A DNA stretch of 64,000 nucleotides from Rhodosporidiobolus odoratus (Eukaryota > Basidiomycota > Microbotryomycetes > Sporidiobolales > Sporidiobolaceae), in the NCBI GenBank assembly GCA_034387635.1, contig JAOANU010000007.1, positions 558,001 to 622,000 on the forward strand, given 5' to 3'. Below the pieces are notes generated by a model, which ran no database searches, was not told the DNA's origin, and saw only the letters and a list, made by a program, of their open reading frames with translations. Every line of letters begins with the position of its first letter. Position 1 is the first letter of the stretch. Of the stretch, positions 1-11,146 are shown in pieces. The position numbers were made by a program, and so were the translations under genes.

Positions 1-1476
1 AAGAGGAGGAGGAGGAGGACACGTCTAACCCGGAACTCGCTTACCTTTCGCTGTCACTGGCGGACAAGCTCGAGGTCATCGCGTATCTTTGTACGCTGGT
101 CATGGGGTCTAAGGCGGTCAGGACGTACATCGAGGAGTGCGACGTGAAGCTGACGGAATTGAGGAAGGAGAGGGCGGAGGTGAACAAGGAGAGGAAGACA
201 CTGTACGTCTAGTTTCGGTTACCTCTCGAGTTCTCTCGAGTGCACGCCTGGCTTCCCGAGCCACTTTTCGATCCTAGGTTGACATAACGTTTTGCTGCAG
301 TGTGGAACAACAAGCCACGCTTGCCGCCGGCGGCACCATTCCCATCAGCCCGACTGCCTCTCGTAACGGCGACGCCATGGAAGTTGACTCTCGCGCCCCG
401 TCTGAAGCTGGCGATGCCTCTTCGTCTGCCGCGCGCCCGAGTAGTCGTGCTCCCGCCACGGCCAACGGCGAGGAAGACGACGAAGAAGATCAGCTCGACT
501 CGGACGCCGAATCGACCGGCGGTGCTTCAGAAGCGGGATCCACCCTGTCCTCCTCCGTCTCTCGTCGCACCGCCGCGCTCGAAGAGAAGCGCCTCGCTTC
601 CCTCGCTGGTTCGTCGGGTCGCGGCCAAAACATCGAGCAACTTCGCGCTTCAGCAGTGGCCAAGACGAAGGGTCTCGTGGCGCGTGCTACCATCGATGAC
701 AAGATCCGCGTGAACAGCATCAGGGACGACACGGTCGAGCGCGAGTTTAGGAGGTATCAGCTCGTCCCGAGATGTCGACCGCTTGGGAAGGACCGGTTCC
801 ATTGTCGGTACTGGTGGTTTGATGGAATCGGAGGGATGGACCTCATCAAGAAGTCGACGGTGGATCCGAGTGGCGAGGTCGTGACGTATGGGACGGGGAG
901 GCTGATTGTGCAGGGTCCCAGTAGGGAGGATTGGGAGATGATCTCCGAGAGCCGGTCGAAGGGGGTTGATGGGGAACTCAGCATGACGAAGAGGAGGGTT
1001 GAGGAGGAGGCGGCGGAAGATGAGGAGGCGTTGCTTGGACCGGATGAATGGGCGTACTACGAAGACGAGGACGATGTGCGCTTCTCTTTTCCTTTTCAAG
1101 AAAAACCCTCGAGTGTTCTGTTTGCGCCTCCCCTGTGCTGATCTTTTGGTCGGACTTACGCGTAGCTCGACACTCTCTCGACCTGGCTCAATAGCAAGGG
1201 CACTCGCGAGCTCGCCCTCAAGACTGCAATTGCGAAATGGAAGAACCTGCTCGTCGCAGGCTTCCAAAAGCGGCTACACGTGAGCTCCGCACTATCCACT
1301 TCGTGCTATCATCCCGCATGCTCACTGTCTCCTTTAACTTGCAGGACGCCGCACACCCCGAACTTCCGCGCTACGAGCCCACCCCCCTCGCGAGCCGCAG
1401 GTCCCGTAGCGTCAAGGCCGAACCCGTCATGCCGAACACCTATCTTGGGTACATCAACCGCAACTCGAAGTACTGA
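1..1476 (+). CDS. ITC1: Itc1-like chromatin remodelling subunit, C-terminal part (5' end outside window)
   Basis: Accessory subunit of an ISWI-type nucleosome remodelling complex (Itc1/Acf1/WSTF family), expected in the nucleus. Likely exons are 1-202 (frame starts at base 3), 301-1075, 1166-1279 and 1345-1476; all three introns are GT-AG and keep one frame. After an acidic, helical stretch and a Ser/Ala-rich linker comes the WHIM-type signature RPLGKDRFHCRYWWFDG (from about base 778). The next exon carries LDTLSTWLNSKGTRELALK, which fits the WHIM2/W-box segment known to contact ISWI. The protein ends YLGYINRNSKY. The DDT domain expected further upstream is outside the window. Family assignment is good; the exact orthologue is inferred. 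Confidence 0.8.
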
Positions 1477-1897
1477 GTTGGGGTGTAGGCTGACGACCGG
1501 AGAAGACAGTCGCTTGTTGGAGTTGGTAGAATGCAGTCGCTTTCGTTTTTCCTCTGCCTTCCTTACGCCTTATACTCTTCTCTGCCCTTGCGCTAGCACT
1601 CTGGCACTCACTGCTAAAATTCCAATCTCGTCTTCACTGTCCATTACGTTCCAACCTTTTCCTCGCATAGCATAACCATTTTTCTTGGCCCGAAACACAG
1701 CTTGGTCGTCGACATCTCCTTCCACTCCATCAGAGTTGCCGCTACTCGTTGATGGCCTGAAGACGATTGCTACAGCAGGGCTCGAAGCGTACTGCCCGGG
1801 CGTACTCAAATAGGGGGTTCCGTTTACCGTCTTTGCTCGCTCTGTCTCTTTCCCCTCTCCTTGTTCCCGTCGATCTCTCTTGCTAGCTTGTGTAACC
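1477..1897. other. Intergenic region between the Itc1-like and F-box genes
   Basis: Holds the 3' end of the Itc1-like gene and the pyrimidine-rich upstream region of the F-box gene. I see no RNA gene, repeat or convincing small coding region. Confidence 0.5.
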
Positions 1898-3151
1898 ATG
1901 TCAAGCCGCGCCAAATATCCACGCAAAGCTACGGAAGGGTCCGTTTACGTCGACTCGTCACAACTTGACGAGAGCGGGGCGTCGAGTGATGAAGGGGAGG
2001 AGAGGGCGATCACGATGAAGAAGGGCTTGAGGAAAGGTCGCAAGGGTACGTACTGCCTTCTTAACATCCCGACGCGTGATACTGACTTCGCTGAGTCTGC
2101 AGGTCGCGCCATGGACGATAGCGACAGTGAGGATGGGACGTGGGCGAGAAGAAAGCGTGCCAAGGCGCAGGGTAGAACGGCGGGCAAGGGCAAGGGCAAG
2201 GGCAAGGAGACGAAGGAAGATTTGCTGGCGACTATACCTATGGACCTGCTCGTCGAGGTGCGCAGTCTCGCTTTAATGGGACCTTTTCTTCCTTACTTCT
2301 GGCTGCTCATTTGCGTCTTGCTCCGAACACAGATCTTCTCGTACCTCCTCCCGCTAGAGCTCCTCGTCTTCAGCCGGACAAATAAGTCCTACCGAGACCT
2401 GCTCACCTCCAAGCGCTCAAGGGGCATCTGGCGTACCTCGCGTCGACTCGTTAAAATGCCCGACCTCGAGGCGGAGGATTTTAGCGAGATGGCGTATGCT
2501 GAACTTGCGTTTGGTACAAGATGCGAAGTGAGTCTACCGCTCCACTAGCTGTGCTCTTAGCAGAGTCGTGCCCAACACCCCTTGTACGTTAAGCTTTCGA
2601 CCTCCCTTTGATGCTTGTGCTGACAATCATGGCTTGCAGACTCTCCTCCAGACCCAAAACTGGCCGGCTCCATCTGTGCGTCTGTCTCCCTGTTGCGTTG
2701 TTCCATCCCGCTCGAACCTTCCGTTACATCCATTGCAGACTATGCTCTGCGCAGAGATCTCGACTACTACGACCGGATCTTACAAGAGCTGCAAGACCAG
2801 GACAACGCAGATACCGACCGCTGCAAGCTGGAATGCACGGCGTCTCAGCCTGTCTCGGCCTCGAAGCGATCCCTCCGTGCTCGTCGCTCTACGGCAGCTG
2901 CTGTCGAAATGGGGGGCGCCAGCCGGGTGCAACGCTATATCAAGGAGAGGGCGGCTATCTTGACGATCATTCGCAAAGTGCGTTTCGCTAGTGCATTTCA
3001 TGCTAGGAGTCTACACGCTTTCCTGAACCTACAGGATGGGAGACATCCTCGCTCTGGTGCTTCCTCCAGAGATGGATTTGGTGTGAAGAAAACAACCCAC
3101 ATTACTCTGAGTCTGCAAAGTGAGCAGCTCAGCCACTCCTCGTATCAATAG
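1898..3151 (+). CDS. F-box protein, 3' end replaced by repeat sequence
   Basis: Probable substrate adaptor of an SCF ubiquitin ligase. The chosen start is ATG 1898 (MSSRAKYPRKATEG). A basic, acidic-patched N-terminus with a GKGKGKGK run is followed by an F-box core, DLLVE then IFSYLLPLELLVFSRTNKSY, joined across an intron that ends near 2331. Short exons follow, including one reading YALRRDLDYYDRILQEL from about 2740 and a coiled stretch ending ILTIIRK at 2977. An intron donor (GTGCGT) sits at 2978, and 15 bases later the duplicated 762-bp element begins. Frame stays open into the element to a TAG at 3149-3151 whether or not the intron is removed. The tail is thus repeat-derived and the normal C-terminal half appears lost. 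Exons between 2530 and 2740 are uncertain. Confidence 0.55.
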
Positions 3152-3754
3152 AGAAGAAACAGGTGGGACTCACAGAGAAAACGTAGGTTGAGAAGGAAGG
3201 GGAAGGCGGGTCAAGACGGATCGCACCGTGCCCGCTGCAGCAAACCACCCCAGGCTCAGTCCACAAACCAAGTAGGGAGCAGGAAAGGCATGACTCACAG
3301 GTGTAACGATGACCTCAAGCACAATGGAGAGAGGGGAAAGATGACTGCACCCAGGGAGGACACTACAGAGACAGGAGTCAGATCAGCAATCTGTTCATGA
3401 GAGGCAGGAATAGGGAGTGAAGGAAGGAGGCGGACGCTGAACCTACAGGAGAACTCTGACTCCCTTGGAGAGGTGAGCCAGAGGTATGAGGTGCAGTGAA
3501 GAGAAGGAAGGAGAGAGAGAAAACCCCGTCGTTTCTCGCTATATAGTCTAGTTTGACCTCCTGTCTCCGGTAACTCCGTGACCTTCTCACTCCCCTCTTC
3601 TCGGGTTCCGCCTCTCCCACCCTTCCTTCCTCTGTCCTCCCCTCTGCCTCACTTCCACCAGAGCAGCATGGCCAACACTCCAATGGCAGACCCCGATCCT
3701 GAGCTTGTCATGTCATTGCAGCCGACTTCGCTCAAGCCCTCAGCAACTATGGTC
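2993..3754 (+). repeat. Inverted-duplication element, copy 1
   Basis: This 762-bp block matches the reverse complement of 37303-38062 at roughly 95% by eye. The left edge is GCATTTCATGCTAGG and the right edge is the ...AACTATGGTC region; flanks on both sides differ completely between copies. It holds the 5' start of the downstream unknown gene (ATG 3669) and, on the minus strand, a TATATA box at 3540-3545 followed by a spliced-looking unit. Copy 1 has an extra 5 bases (GTCAT repeated near 3708) compared with copy 2. No transposase, terminal inverted repeat or target-site duplication is visible. Confidence 0.85.
3540..3545 (-). promoter_or_regulatory. TATA box of the repeat's minus-strand unit (copy 1)
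   Basis: On the minus strand the sequence reads ACTATATAGCGAG, at the position matching ACTATAAAGCGAG in copy 2. It lies upstream of the conserved exon-intron unit, so it is a reasonable core promoter element. Inferred only. Confidence 0.35.
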
Positions 3755-5054
3755 GGCCTCACTTGACACCTCAGCCACCACCTCCCCTTCATCTACAAGC
3801 TCTAGCACAGCGCTGTGCTCTACTAGCCTTGTGGCACCGCGGTTCAGCGCAATCGGATTCTTGTACAGTCCCTCTTCCCCTGGCTCCTTCTCCCGTCCTC
3901 ACCGGTCTCACTGACTCCTGTCCTCCACCTCCAGTCCTCTTTCAGCAACTTGTCCTCTTTACCTACAACGCATGCCAATATGTGAACCGCGCACCGCATA
4001 CCTTGGCTGAAGCCGATCTTGTCGTCAAAACTGTCTGCAACACCTTTCAACCCTTCCTTCAGCGTTTCCCACAGACCTCATTTTCGAGCCCATCCGTTGG
4101 ACCTCTTCTTGAAAATTTGAAGCACATCCTGCGCAATTCGCCTCATGGGCAGACCCTCATCGGTATGACCTTCTTCTCCTCTCGCGTGGCCTCTCGATTG
4201 ACCTGCCTCGTTTCGCGCAGGTCAACTCGCATCAGGGGAAGTGTGGATGAGCACTATTGCCGAGACTTATGCTTGCGGTGCGTCCATCTCTCCTTGTCTG
4301 GCCGTTGCCTCCTCACCTTTCGTGATTGCAGGCGAGGCCGAGCAAGAGCAATTCGGATTCACACCCTCAAGCTCATTCTGTCGTCCCAGTCCGACGATGG
4401 AAATGCGCCTTCTGAGGACAAACTCCGCGCGTCGTCCGACCAGTACGCGGACGGCTTTTTCTCTCGCGCGATCTCAGTTGTTTGTTGCTCGAAGGGCAAC
4501 TGCAACCAATACGACCAGTGGGAATGGCCGATGGACGCGCCAGAGGAGCTGACGTACGTTGGCACCGTCTCGGAGGTTCTAATTCATCAGCATAGGCACC
4601 ACGACGTTACACCGAGCATGTCATACTCGCGCCCGAAAGGCGAGGTCCCCGATTTCCCCCTCGCCTTGCCCGTCGAGGTTACTTGGGCCATAGAGGCGCT
4701 CGTCGATTTGGCAGGTCTTGCGAAGGAAGAAGCCAAGCCGGAGGATCTCGATCAGCTTGAGGAACGGAACTGGTTCAAGTGGACGAATTCGCATCTCAAC
4801 AAGAAGCGCTTCGAGACCTGGAGGGGTGTGGTGCGTTGCCTCCCCTCGTGAATGTCTTCGTCTCCTTCTGCCTGTCACGATGTCGCTTCGTCGGGTGCCT
4901 GATCTGTCACGATGTCCGACAGCTCGACGCTGTCTACCGCGAAGCGAACCGGTTCTCTCGCATGAAACCGCCTCGACCTTTTCCTCCTCCCTGCATCTCT
5001 CTTCATCGCCACCGCGACTACTTATCGCCTCAGATGGACGACGAGGACATCTAG
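3669..5054 (+). pseudogene. Unrecognised multi-exon gene, probably decayed
   Basis: I do not recognise the family. The start at 3669 (MANTPMADPDPELV) lies inside the repeat and is shared with copy 2. A 5-bp insertion then shifts the frame; beyond it the protein resumes as ADFAQALSNYGRPHL and stays open to about 4161 (NSPHGQTLIG). A small exon (QLASGEVWMSTIAETYAC) and another starting EAEQEQFGF follow. The next clean stretch (LKLILSSQSDDGNAPSEDKL onward) is in another frame with no plausible intron between, suggesting a second indel near 4360. Later exons run 4612-4835 and 4920-5054, ending QMDDEDI. Composition is that of a soluble helical protein. Two frame breaks make a pseudogene likely, but an unusual intron pattern cannot be excluded. 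Confidence 0.45.
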
Positions 5055-5505
5055 GAAGGGTTCGTCGGGCATGGACGCGAGGTTCGTCGGAGCGGCATGT
5101 TCCCTCGATATCGATAATGAGGAGTCGAAGAAGAGCTGTTTGCTAGCAGAGAGAGTGGAGAGTCCTCGGCTATCGCTGTGCGTAGACGAAGCCGTAGCAA
5201 GGTGCTCTCCCCAGGAGGTTGTAGGCATCGAGTTTTCCGCAGACTTCGTCATTCTCTTCTTTTTCCTGCGATCCTCCATTGTCTTCTTCCGTTTGCTGCG
5301 CTAGGTGCCGTCGCCGCGTCCTGCTCCTTCCACTGTAGTACGGACCTCGCAGTAAGCATACGAAAGGTGTCATCGAAAGCTGTCAGTCGGCTCACGCGGA
5401 CCTGCCGGGATCGCTCCTGTTCCGCTTTATCCTCCTCGGAGCATAGCAAACCTGAACTGGAAGCACGCTCCACCTACTGTACACCGTTCAATTACCACCC
5501 TGGCC
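5055..5505. other. Upstream region of the kelch gene
   Basis: No convincing coding sequence, RNA gene or repeat. It ends in a pyrimidine-rich stretch and the context GGCCATGCC at the kelch gene start. Confidence 0.4.
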
Positions 5506-8315
5506 ATGCCTCGTCGCCGCTCGACGCCTCGCCAGCCTTCAGCCCCACCTCGCCTCATCCAACTCTTATGCCTTCTCCCGCTCACACAACAACTAGCAGC
5601 AGCTCAGTCTCAGCCGCAACCCAATCCTTGCTTCCGATGGAGTGGTCAACTCGCGCTCGGAAACGCAAAGGGAGAGCAAGATGGCAACGGCACCTCCACT
5701 CTCTGGTTCGTCGTTCCGCTTGGTTCTTGGCAGTTGCAGGCTCACCTTGCTCATTCACAGGTACTACGGAGGAGAAGCTACGACAAACGAGGGTCAGGAC
5801 AGCAATACATGGACGAACGCACTCGTCTCGCTTAGTCTGACGGATGGTACGCTCATCCCGTTTTTCCTCCTCATCTCGCCAGAGCGATACTTAGGCTGGT
5901 CTACAGACTTCGCAACCGGAACTCCGCCCATCAAGCTAGTGCAGGCCGACAATGGCAACTACTCCTATCCTCCTGCCGTTACTCGTTCGTTTCCTTGTTG
6001 TCCTTCCCTTTCCTTTGCTTCCTTCCCGCCACCAACTTTTTACTTATGCCCTATGTGTCCGTGCAGTCGGAGCTCTTTGGGCTTCTGCAGATGGTAACAC
6101 GCTGTACCAGTACGGCGGTTCCTTCTCAGACTCTCCATCCGTTGCACCGCCGGAACAGCGGACATTTGCCTACTCGATACAGGACGACAGCTGGTCTGTG
6201 GTTCCGACTACCGGCGGAAACATCGGGAATGTAGCAGAGGGGCAGCCGGCGATCGTGCCGGGGCAAGGTACCAATGGGGAGAATGTGGGCTACTGTGCGC
6301 TTCCTTTTTGCGCTTCCTTTTTTGCGCTTCCGTTTCCCTTCCTTTTCGGCCCTTTTCTAGTCCGCTACATAAACCTCTGACTTGTACTCATCCGCATGCT
6401 CCTGCTTGCAGACAGTCACGGACACCAAGACGACCACACGACGGAAGGTTGGAGTAATCAAATCGACCGGTGCGTCGTCGCACATGTGCAGGCTGCAGCC
6501 TCCAAAAAGCTCACACTCTGTTTTCCTTGCAGGATATACCTGAACACGATGGTCCAGTTCGACCTCGGCGACAGGTCGTACAACAACATCACTTCGTACT
6601 CTTCCTCGGCTCACACCTCAAACTCGTCGACGCCCCTCACTAACCCCGTTTCAAGGGCCGATGGTACACTCACGTGAGCTTCCTCGCCTGTCGCTTACTA
6701 TCTCCTATAGTTGCTGAACGAGTCGGTTGCTTCCCCAGGTATGTGCCGGGTCTAGGAACGGATGGTAAGGGCATTCTGGTCTCAATCGGTGGAGCGACAA
6801 CTACACAATGTAAGCCGTTCCGTTTTCTCATGTTCGCCTCCCCGCCCCGGCAGGCACTAATCGACTTCTCGCAGACGTCGACAACTCCGTCCTCGACGTG
6901 TACGACATCGGCAGCGCCGGTTGGACTCGTCAAGCTACGGGCGGGGACACGATCGAAACCCGAGTGAATCACTGCGCTGTTCGAGCTTCAGCCAAGGTCA
7001 ATGGGGTGCAAGCTCACCATATCTTCGTCTACGGTGGTCAGAAGCTCAACCAGTCTGATAGGGATTCGTGCGTTATTTTCCTCTGTCCTTCTCAGTAGCC
7101 TTGGGCTGACGCGACTCTTCATGCTCGCGTGTGTTGGTGTAGGGCGATGTGGATCCTGACCATCCGTGAGAACGAGTACGTCTGGAAGTTTGTCGGAGAT
7201 GACTTGGCGGGCCAGCCGCCTGGTCGCGCGGGTCACCAGGTGCGTCTAGCTTTGTCCAATTCGCTCTTTGGTTCTCTATCCTGCTGTCCGCACATCCCTC
7301 ACTGGCAAGGTGTCCACCACTGATCCGCGACTTTCGCAGTGCGCCCTGCAAGGCAGTCAGCTCGTCGTGATGGGCGGCCTGACGAGAAGCGACGTAATTT
7401 GCGAGCAGCCTGGCTTCTTCGTATGTTCAGCAGTTGACCCGTATCTGTAGCTATCTTTGCTGATCTGGTCCTTTCGTGCAGGTCTATGATACGTCGAGCA
7501 GCACTTGGCAGAGCAACTACAAGTCGAAAACCATCGTATGCCACCTTTACTCGTCTCCGGTTCTTATTCTGTCCTGACGCAACTCTTCCTATGCAGTTCT
7601 CTACGCCCAAGCTCGTCTCGAATGTCACCGGCGGTATCGGGACCGGCAGTTCATCTTCAGGCGCGGGATCGACATCAGGCGGCGACGGTTCTTCCGATCC
7701 CGACACCTCGGAAAACGGCGGGAACTCCGACCCAGGCTCACCCAACGAGAGCAGCGGTAAGAGCAAGACCAACATCGGTGCTATCGTCGGAGGCGTTGTT
7801 GGAGGTGTTCTTGGTCTCGCACTGCTCGCTCTCATCGCGTTCTTGTTGATGAGGAGGAAGAGGCGTCAACGGGAAGAGGCGAGAGAAGCCGAGAAGGCTC
7901 GTCTGGCTGGAGCCCAGAGGAGCGATTCAGGCTCGTCCGGAGGAAGGTTCGGAGGGTTTGCGTTCCCGGGGGAGAAGCACAGGTGCGCTTCTTTGCTCTC
8001 CGCAGCGGTTCCCTCCTCTTCCCGAGTCGTCGGTTTTCTCCTCTAACGCTATTGCTTACTGCACAGGCCGCAAGATTCGGTCGGAAGCGAGTTCCCGCCT
8101 TCCTCGATGAACGAGATGAGGCGTATGAGCAACGCGCAGAATCTCAATGCCAGGTGCGCCACTTTGCCTGCGCCGAGAATACTGGCCCTACTCACCCTTT
8201 TCTTCTCCTCAGCGACGACGTCGAGGAAGAGACCCGCGGTGCCGACGTGTACATCGCTTCCGGTATAGCACCTCGTCGCCAACTTCGGGTTACCAACGCC
8301 GACTCGGATGAATAA
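5506..8315 (+). CDS. Secreted kelch-repeat protein with one transmembrane segment
   Basis: Likely a cell-surface or endomembrane beta-propeller protein; the ligand is unknown. ATG 5506 gives an Arg-rich start and a hydrophobic signal sequence (LIQLLCLLPLTQQLAAAQ). Early exons are 5506-5705, 5761-5846 and 5895-5984, with about ten more separated by short GT-AG introns. Splicing at 5705/5761 rebuilds the kelch motif STLWYYGGEATTNEG. Further blades include NTLYQYGGSFSDSPS, ILVSIGGATTTQ, HHIFVYGGQKLN and SQLVVMGGLTRSD. A Ser/Gly/Asp linker (about 7630-7760) leads to the membrane span IGAIVGGVVGGVLGLALLAL, then a basic stop-transfer run (MRRKRRQREE) and a short cytoplasmic tail ending NADSDE. It resembles fungal Kel/Ral2-like or attractin-like membrane kelch proteins, without a precise orthologue. 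Small exon edges are approximate. Confidence 0.8.
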
Positions 8316-8615
8316 CCTTCCTCGCCTATCGCCGTGATCGTCTTGCTATCCATCCGTTGACTACTACACAGACCCTTGCTATTTTCGTTCTGTATTTGTC
8401 CCTCTTTTATCTCACCTTCCTGCGATACCTCGTTCGTTCGTTACTTCCATCGACGCCTACCCTCTACTGCTGCATACCCTCCACCCCCTCTCCCTCTCGC
8501 CCCCTCAGCCCCGCCCATCTACTCCCCGTACTGATCTGTTTTCGTCTCTCGTTCCTTCCTCTCCCGCCTGTTAAGACTATAAAAGCCTCCCCCTGCTTCT
8601 GTTCCGTAGGATTCG

Positions 8616-8660
<45 letters not shown>

Positions 8661-8927
8661 CTCTCTCTTTCTCTCTCTCGCCTTTAGCCGAGTATCGGTA
8701 GCTCGCTGCTCATTGTTCAGAACTCCTACTATGTTTCTTGTGTAAACACGTCTTTGTCTCGCTCTGCATCTTTTCTCGAGCCAGCGCAGACAAGCTGATC
8801 AAGGCGAGAGGAAGTCAGGCAACCGCGGGCATGAAGACGAGATCAAGGCGCGAGACTCTTCTCCTTATGTGCGGCTGAAGAGCACGTCTCTGTACAAGTC
8901 GTTCCAGAAGGTTTGGACTTTTGGAGT
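8316..8927. other. Convergent intergenic region with CT microsatellite
   Basis: It lies between the 3' ends of the kelch gene and the Ssl1 gene. It is strongly pyrimidine-rich on the plus strand up to about 8690. Apart from the CT run there is no gene I can support. Confidence 0.5.
8617..8680. repeat. CT dinucleotide microsatellite
   Basis: Nearly uninterrupted CT run from 8617 to 8654, then CT tracts broken by single G and TT interruptions to about 8680. It produces spurious Ser-Leu reading frames. Confidence 0.95.
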
Positions 8928-10939
8928 TCATTCTGTACACCCAGGACAAAACCCCAAAGCATCGTGCACCAACTTGTCGCATTCAAGACAGAAATGCGAT
9001 GTGCATTTCGGACATCGGTATCGTCCCAATGGGCAGAGGTCACCGAGTTGTGCGGCAGAGGTGGCGGAGGAGACTGTGGTTGAAAAGGGGAAGGAACAGG
9101 AGAAGCAGGTGGGGAGGTCCCGCGGGGAGGGGCTGGGAGACGAAAGGGGGAGGGTCAGTGTGCAGTGACGACCTTGGAGGGAGTGCGCGCGGGACATACT
9201 GCATGACGCGTTCGTAGTTGGCGACCTACGGAGGAGTCGTATTTGCAACGTAGTGTCAGCCGAAGTCGAGGGTGTGAGCAAGGGGCAGAGTCAAACGTAC
9301 CGGGAACAAATGCCTATAGCTCCTCGCCAACTGAGGCGCATTCACCACCGTCAACCCACAAACCCTACATTCCGTCGGAACGTCACAAATCCGACTCTTA
9401 CACCTAGGACAAGAATACCCTATGTTCTTGAGCTTACCGTGGCAGGAACAGATACCCGGGTAGGTGGAGGAGACGAGGGCGGGGAAACCCATTTGCATGA
9501 GATCGGCGGAGGAGAGAGAGGCGGGGGACGGTCCGCCGAGGATGTGGGATTTGGAGGGGGCGAGGGTGGGGGGTGGGGAGACGAATTCGAAGAGGAGATC
9601 TCGGAAGGAGTAGTCGTCACGGGCGACGCGGTAGACGCCTGCAAACCGATGGATCAGGACTAGCAGAGGTAGGCAAGGCAAGGGGCCGATGGCGTACCCT
9701 TTGTAGTCTCGCAGATATCCCGACAGATCTTCATATCGGCACTCAGACCGATGATGTTGACTCGTATTCTGCGGGCAGAGGAAAGCGCGAGTCAGTGCTC
9801 CATGCGAGAAGGGGGCGGAAACTTCCGACTTGCCGCTCTGCTTCCGTTTCGGCGATAGTCTGATGGATATTGGTGGGATCGCAGGAGGTGAGAGAGCCGA
9901 GGATGACAATGACTTCTCGTGAGCCGTGTGGTGGCAGATGTCTGCGGCAGGGAAGAGTCAGCATCGATTATCTGGCGGCAAACAGCAGATGCTGACGGAC
10001 GCTAGTCCCGTCTTTGCCAGCTGCAACACGTTCTGAAGACTAGGCTGCCCTCTCGCTTCGAGCTTCTTCTTGTTCTGCAGGGCTTTGAGGTGGTCGGCAG
10101 GGTTACCTGTGCACAATGGGAAGAATGGGAAGGTCAAATCAGGTCCAGTCGAGCGGTTTGAGCAGCAACTGAGGGAAGAGACCGCACCACTCAGAGGTGT
10201 TATGCGCTCCGCGAGACCGTCTCGTGTGACCATGATGGCCATCTGGCCTATTGGGTTCTGATCGAAGAACTCGGTGACGAAATCCTGCAGAGTCGGGTGA
10301 AAGAGCTCAGCTCAGGTCAGTTGCGGCACTAGGGTAGTCCGTACATCGACAGAGTGAACTTGGGACAACGCACTTGGGCATACTGCAGAGTCAAGTCTAG
10401 CCAGGTGGACTTGAAGTCGCGGACGAGCATGGCAGCGGACAGGTCGAGGACGAGGTAAACATGTCGAATGATACCTCGTTGAATAGATGACGTATCCCGC
10501 AGCACGCTACCGGTCCCTGATCGTCAGCACATAATCCAGCGCCGGCTAGACAGAGGGGGAAGGTAGGGAGACCATGCGAAGAAGGAAAAGGAAAGAGAAG
10601 AAAGGCGAACCGTCTGGATTTACTCGACAGCAACATGTCGCTAACGGCTCCCTCCAAGCTACCGTCTTCATCCTCCTGCACCTTATCCCAAGTCCTCTCG
10701 AACTGACCCTCCCAGGCCTTTCCCTTTCCCTTGTTCTTGCTCGCCCCGGCAGCAAGACCATTGGCCCCACCCGCTCCACTTCTTGCTCCTCCTCTCTTGC
10801 TTCGGCGCAAACGGGACAGGCCCGAGTCTGAACCGGATGCGTCGAGGTCTGATTCGTCTTCGTCGCCGCGGAGAAGTTCGTCTTGATCTGGATCGTTATT
10901 GTCGACTGGCGCTGCGGTGGAGGAACGGCGGGGAGGCAT
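8928..10939 (-). CDS. SSL1: TFIIH core subunit Ssl1 (p44-type)
   Basis: Subunit of the general transcription and nucleotide-excision-repair factor TFIIH, which supports the Rad3/XPD helicase in the nucleus. ATG at 10939 opens an acidic, Ser-rich N-terminus (MPPRRSSTAAPVDNNDPDQD). The von Willebrand A-type domain follows (RHVYLVLDLSAAMLVRDFKS, around 10460-10390). The zinc-binding C-terminal half is very clear: GICSCHGKLKNIGYSCPRCK with ICDVPTECRVCGLTVV near 9350, then CPKCTSHFCLECDKLVHD and a final CPGC near 8940. At least seven short introns interrupt the gene. Its upstream region is shared with the divergent Tan1-like gene (207 bp between starts). The family call is firm; internal exon edges are approximate. 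Confidence 0.9.
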
Positions 10940-11146
10940 CGCAGACAGGCGGGTGGTACAATGGGTTCAGAGGTGGAGGAGGGCCAAAAGAGTCCTCCAG
11001 CTGTTTGAAGTAGCTGTACTAGAGTGTGTAGTGCTGCAGATGATGAGATGCAGTTGATGAGAATCCATTTCAAACTTGTCTCCCTTCCGAATAACCTCGA
11101 ACTCGCTATTACAGGATCCCAGAGCCAGCCAAGCACCCACTCTACC

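Noticed and set aside
650..1267. 205-codon frame on the minus strand
   Set aside because: It is antisense to the Itc1-like exons and crosses a clear intron; no domain.
8360..8700. Ser/Leu-rich frame over the CT microsatellite
   Set aside because: Produced by simple-sequence DNA in the 3' flank of the kelch gene.
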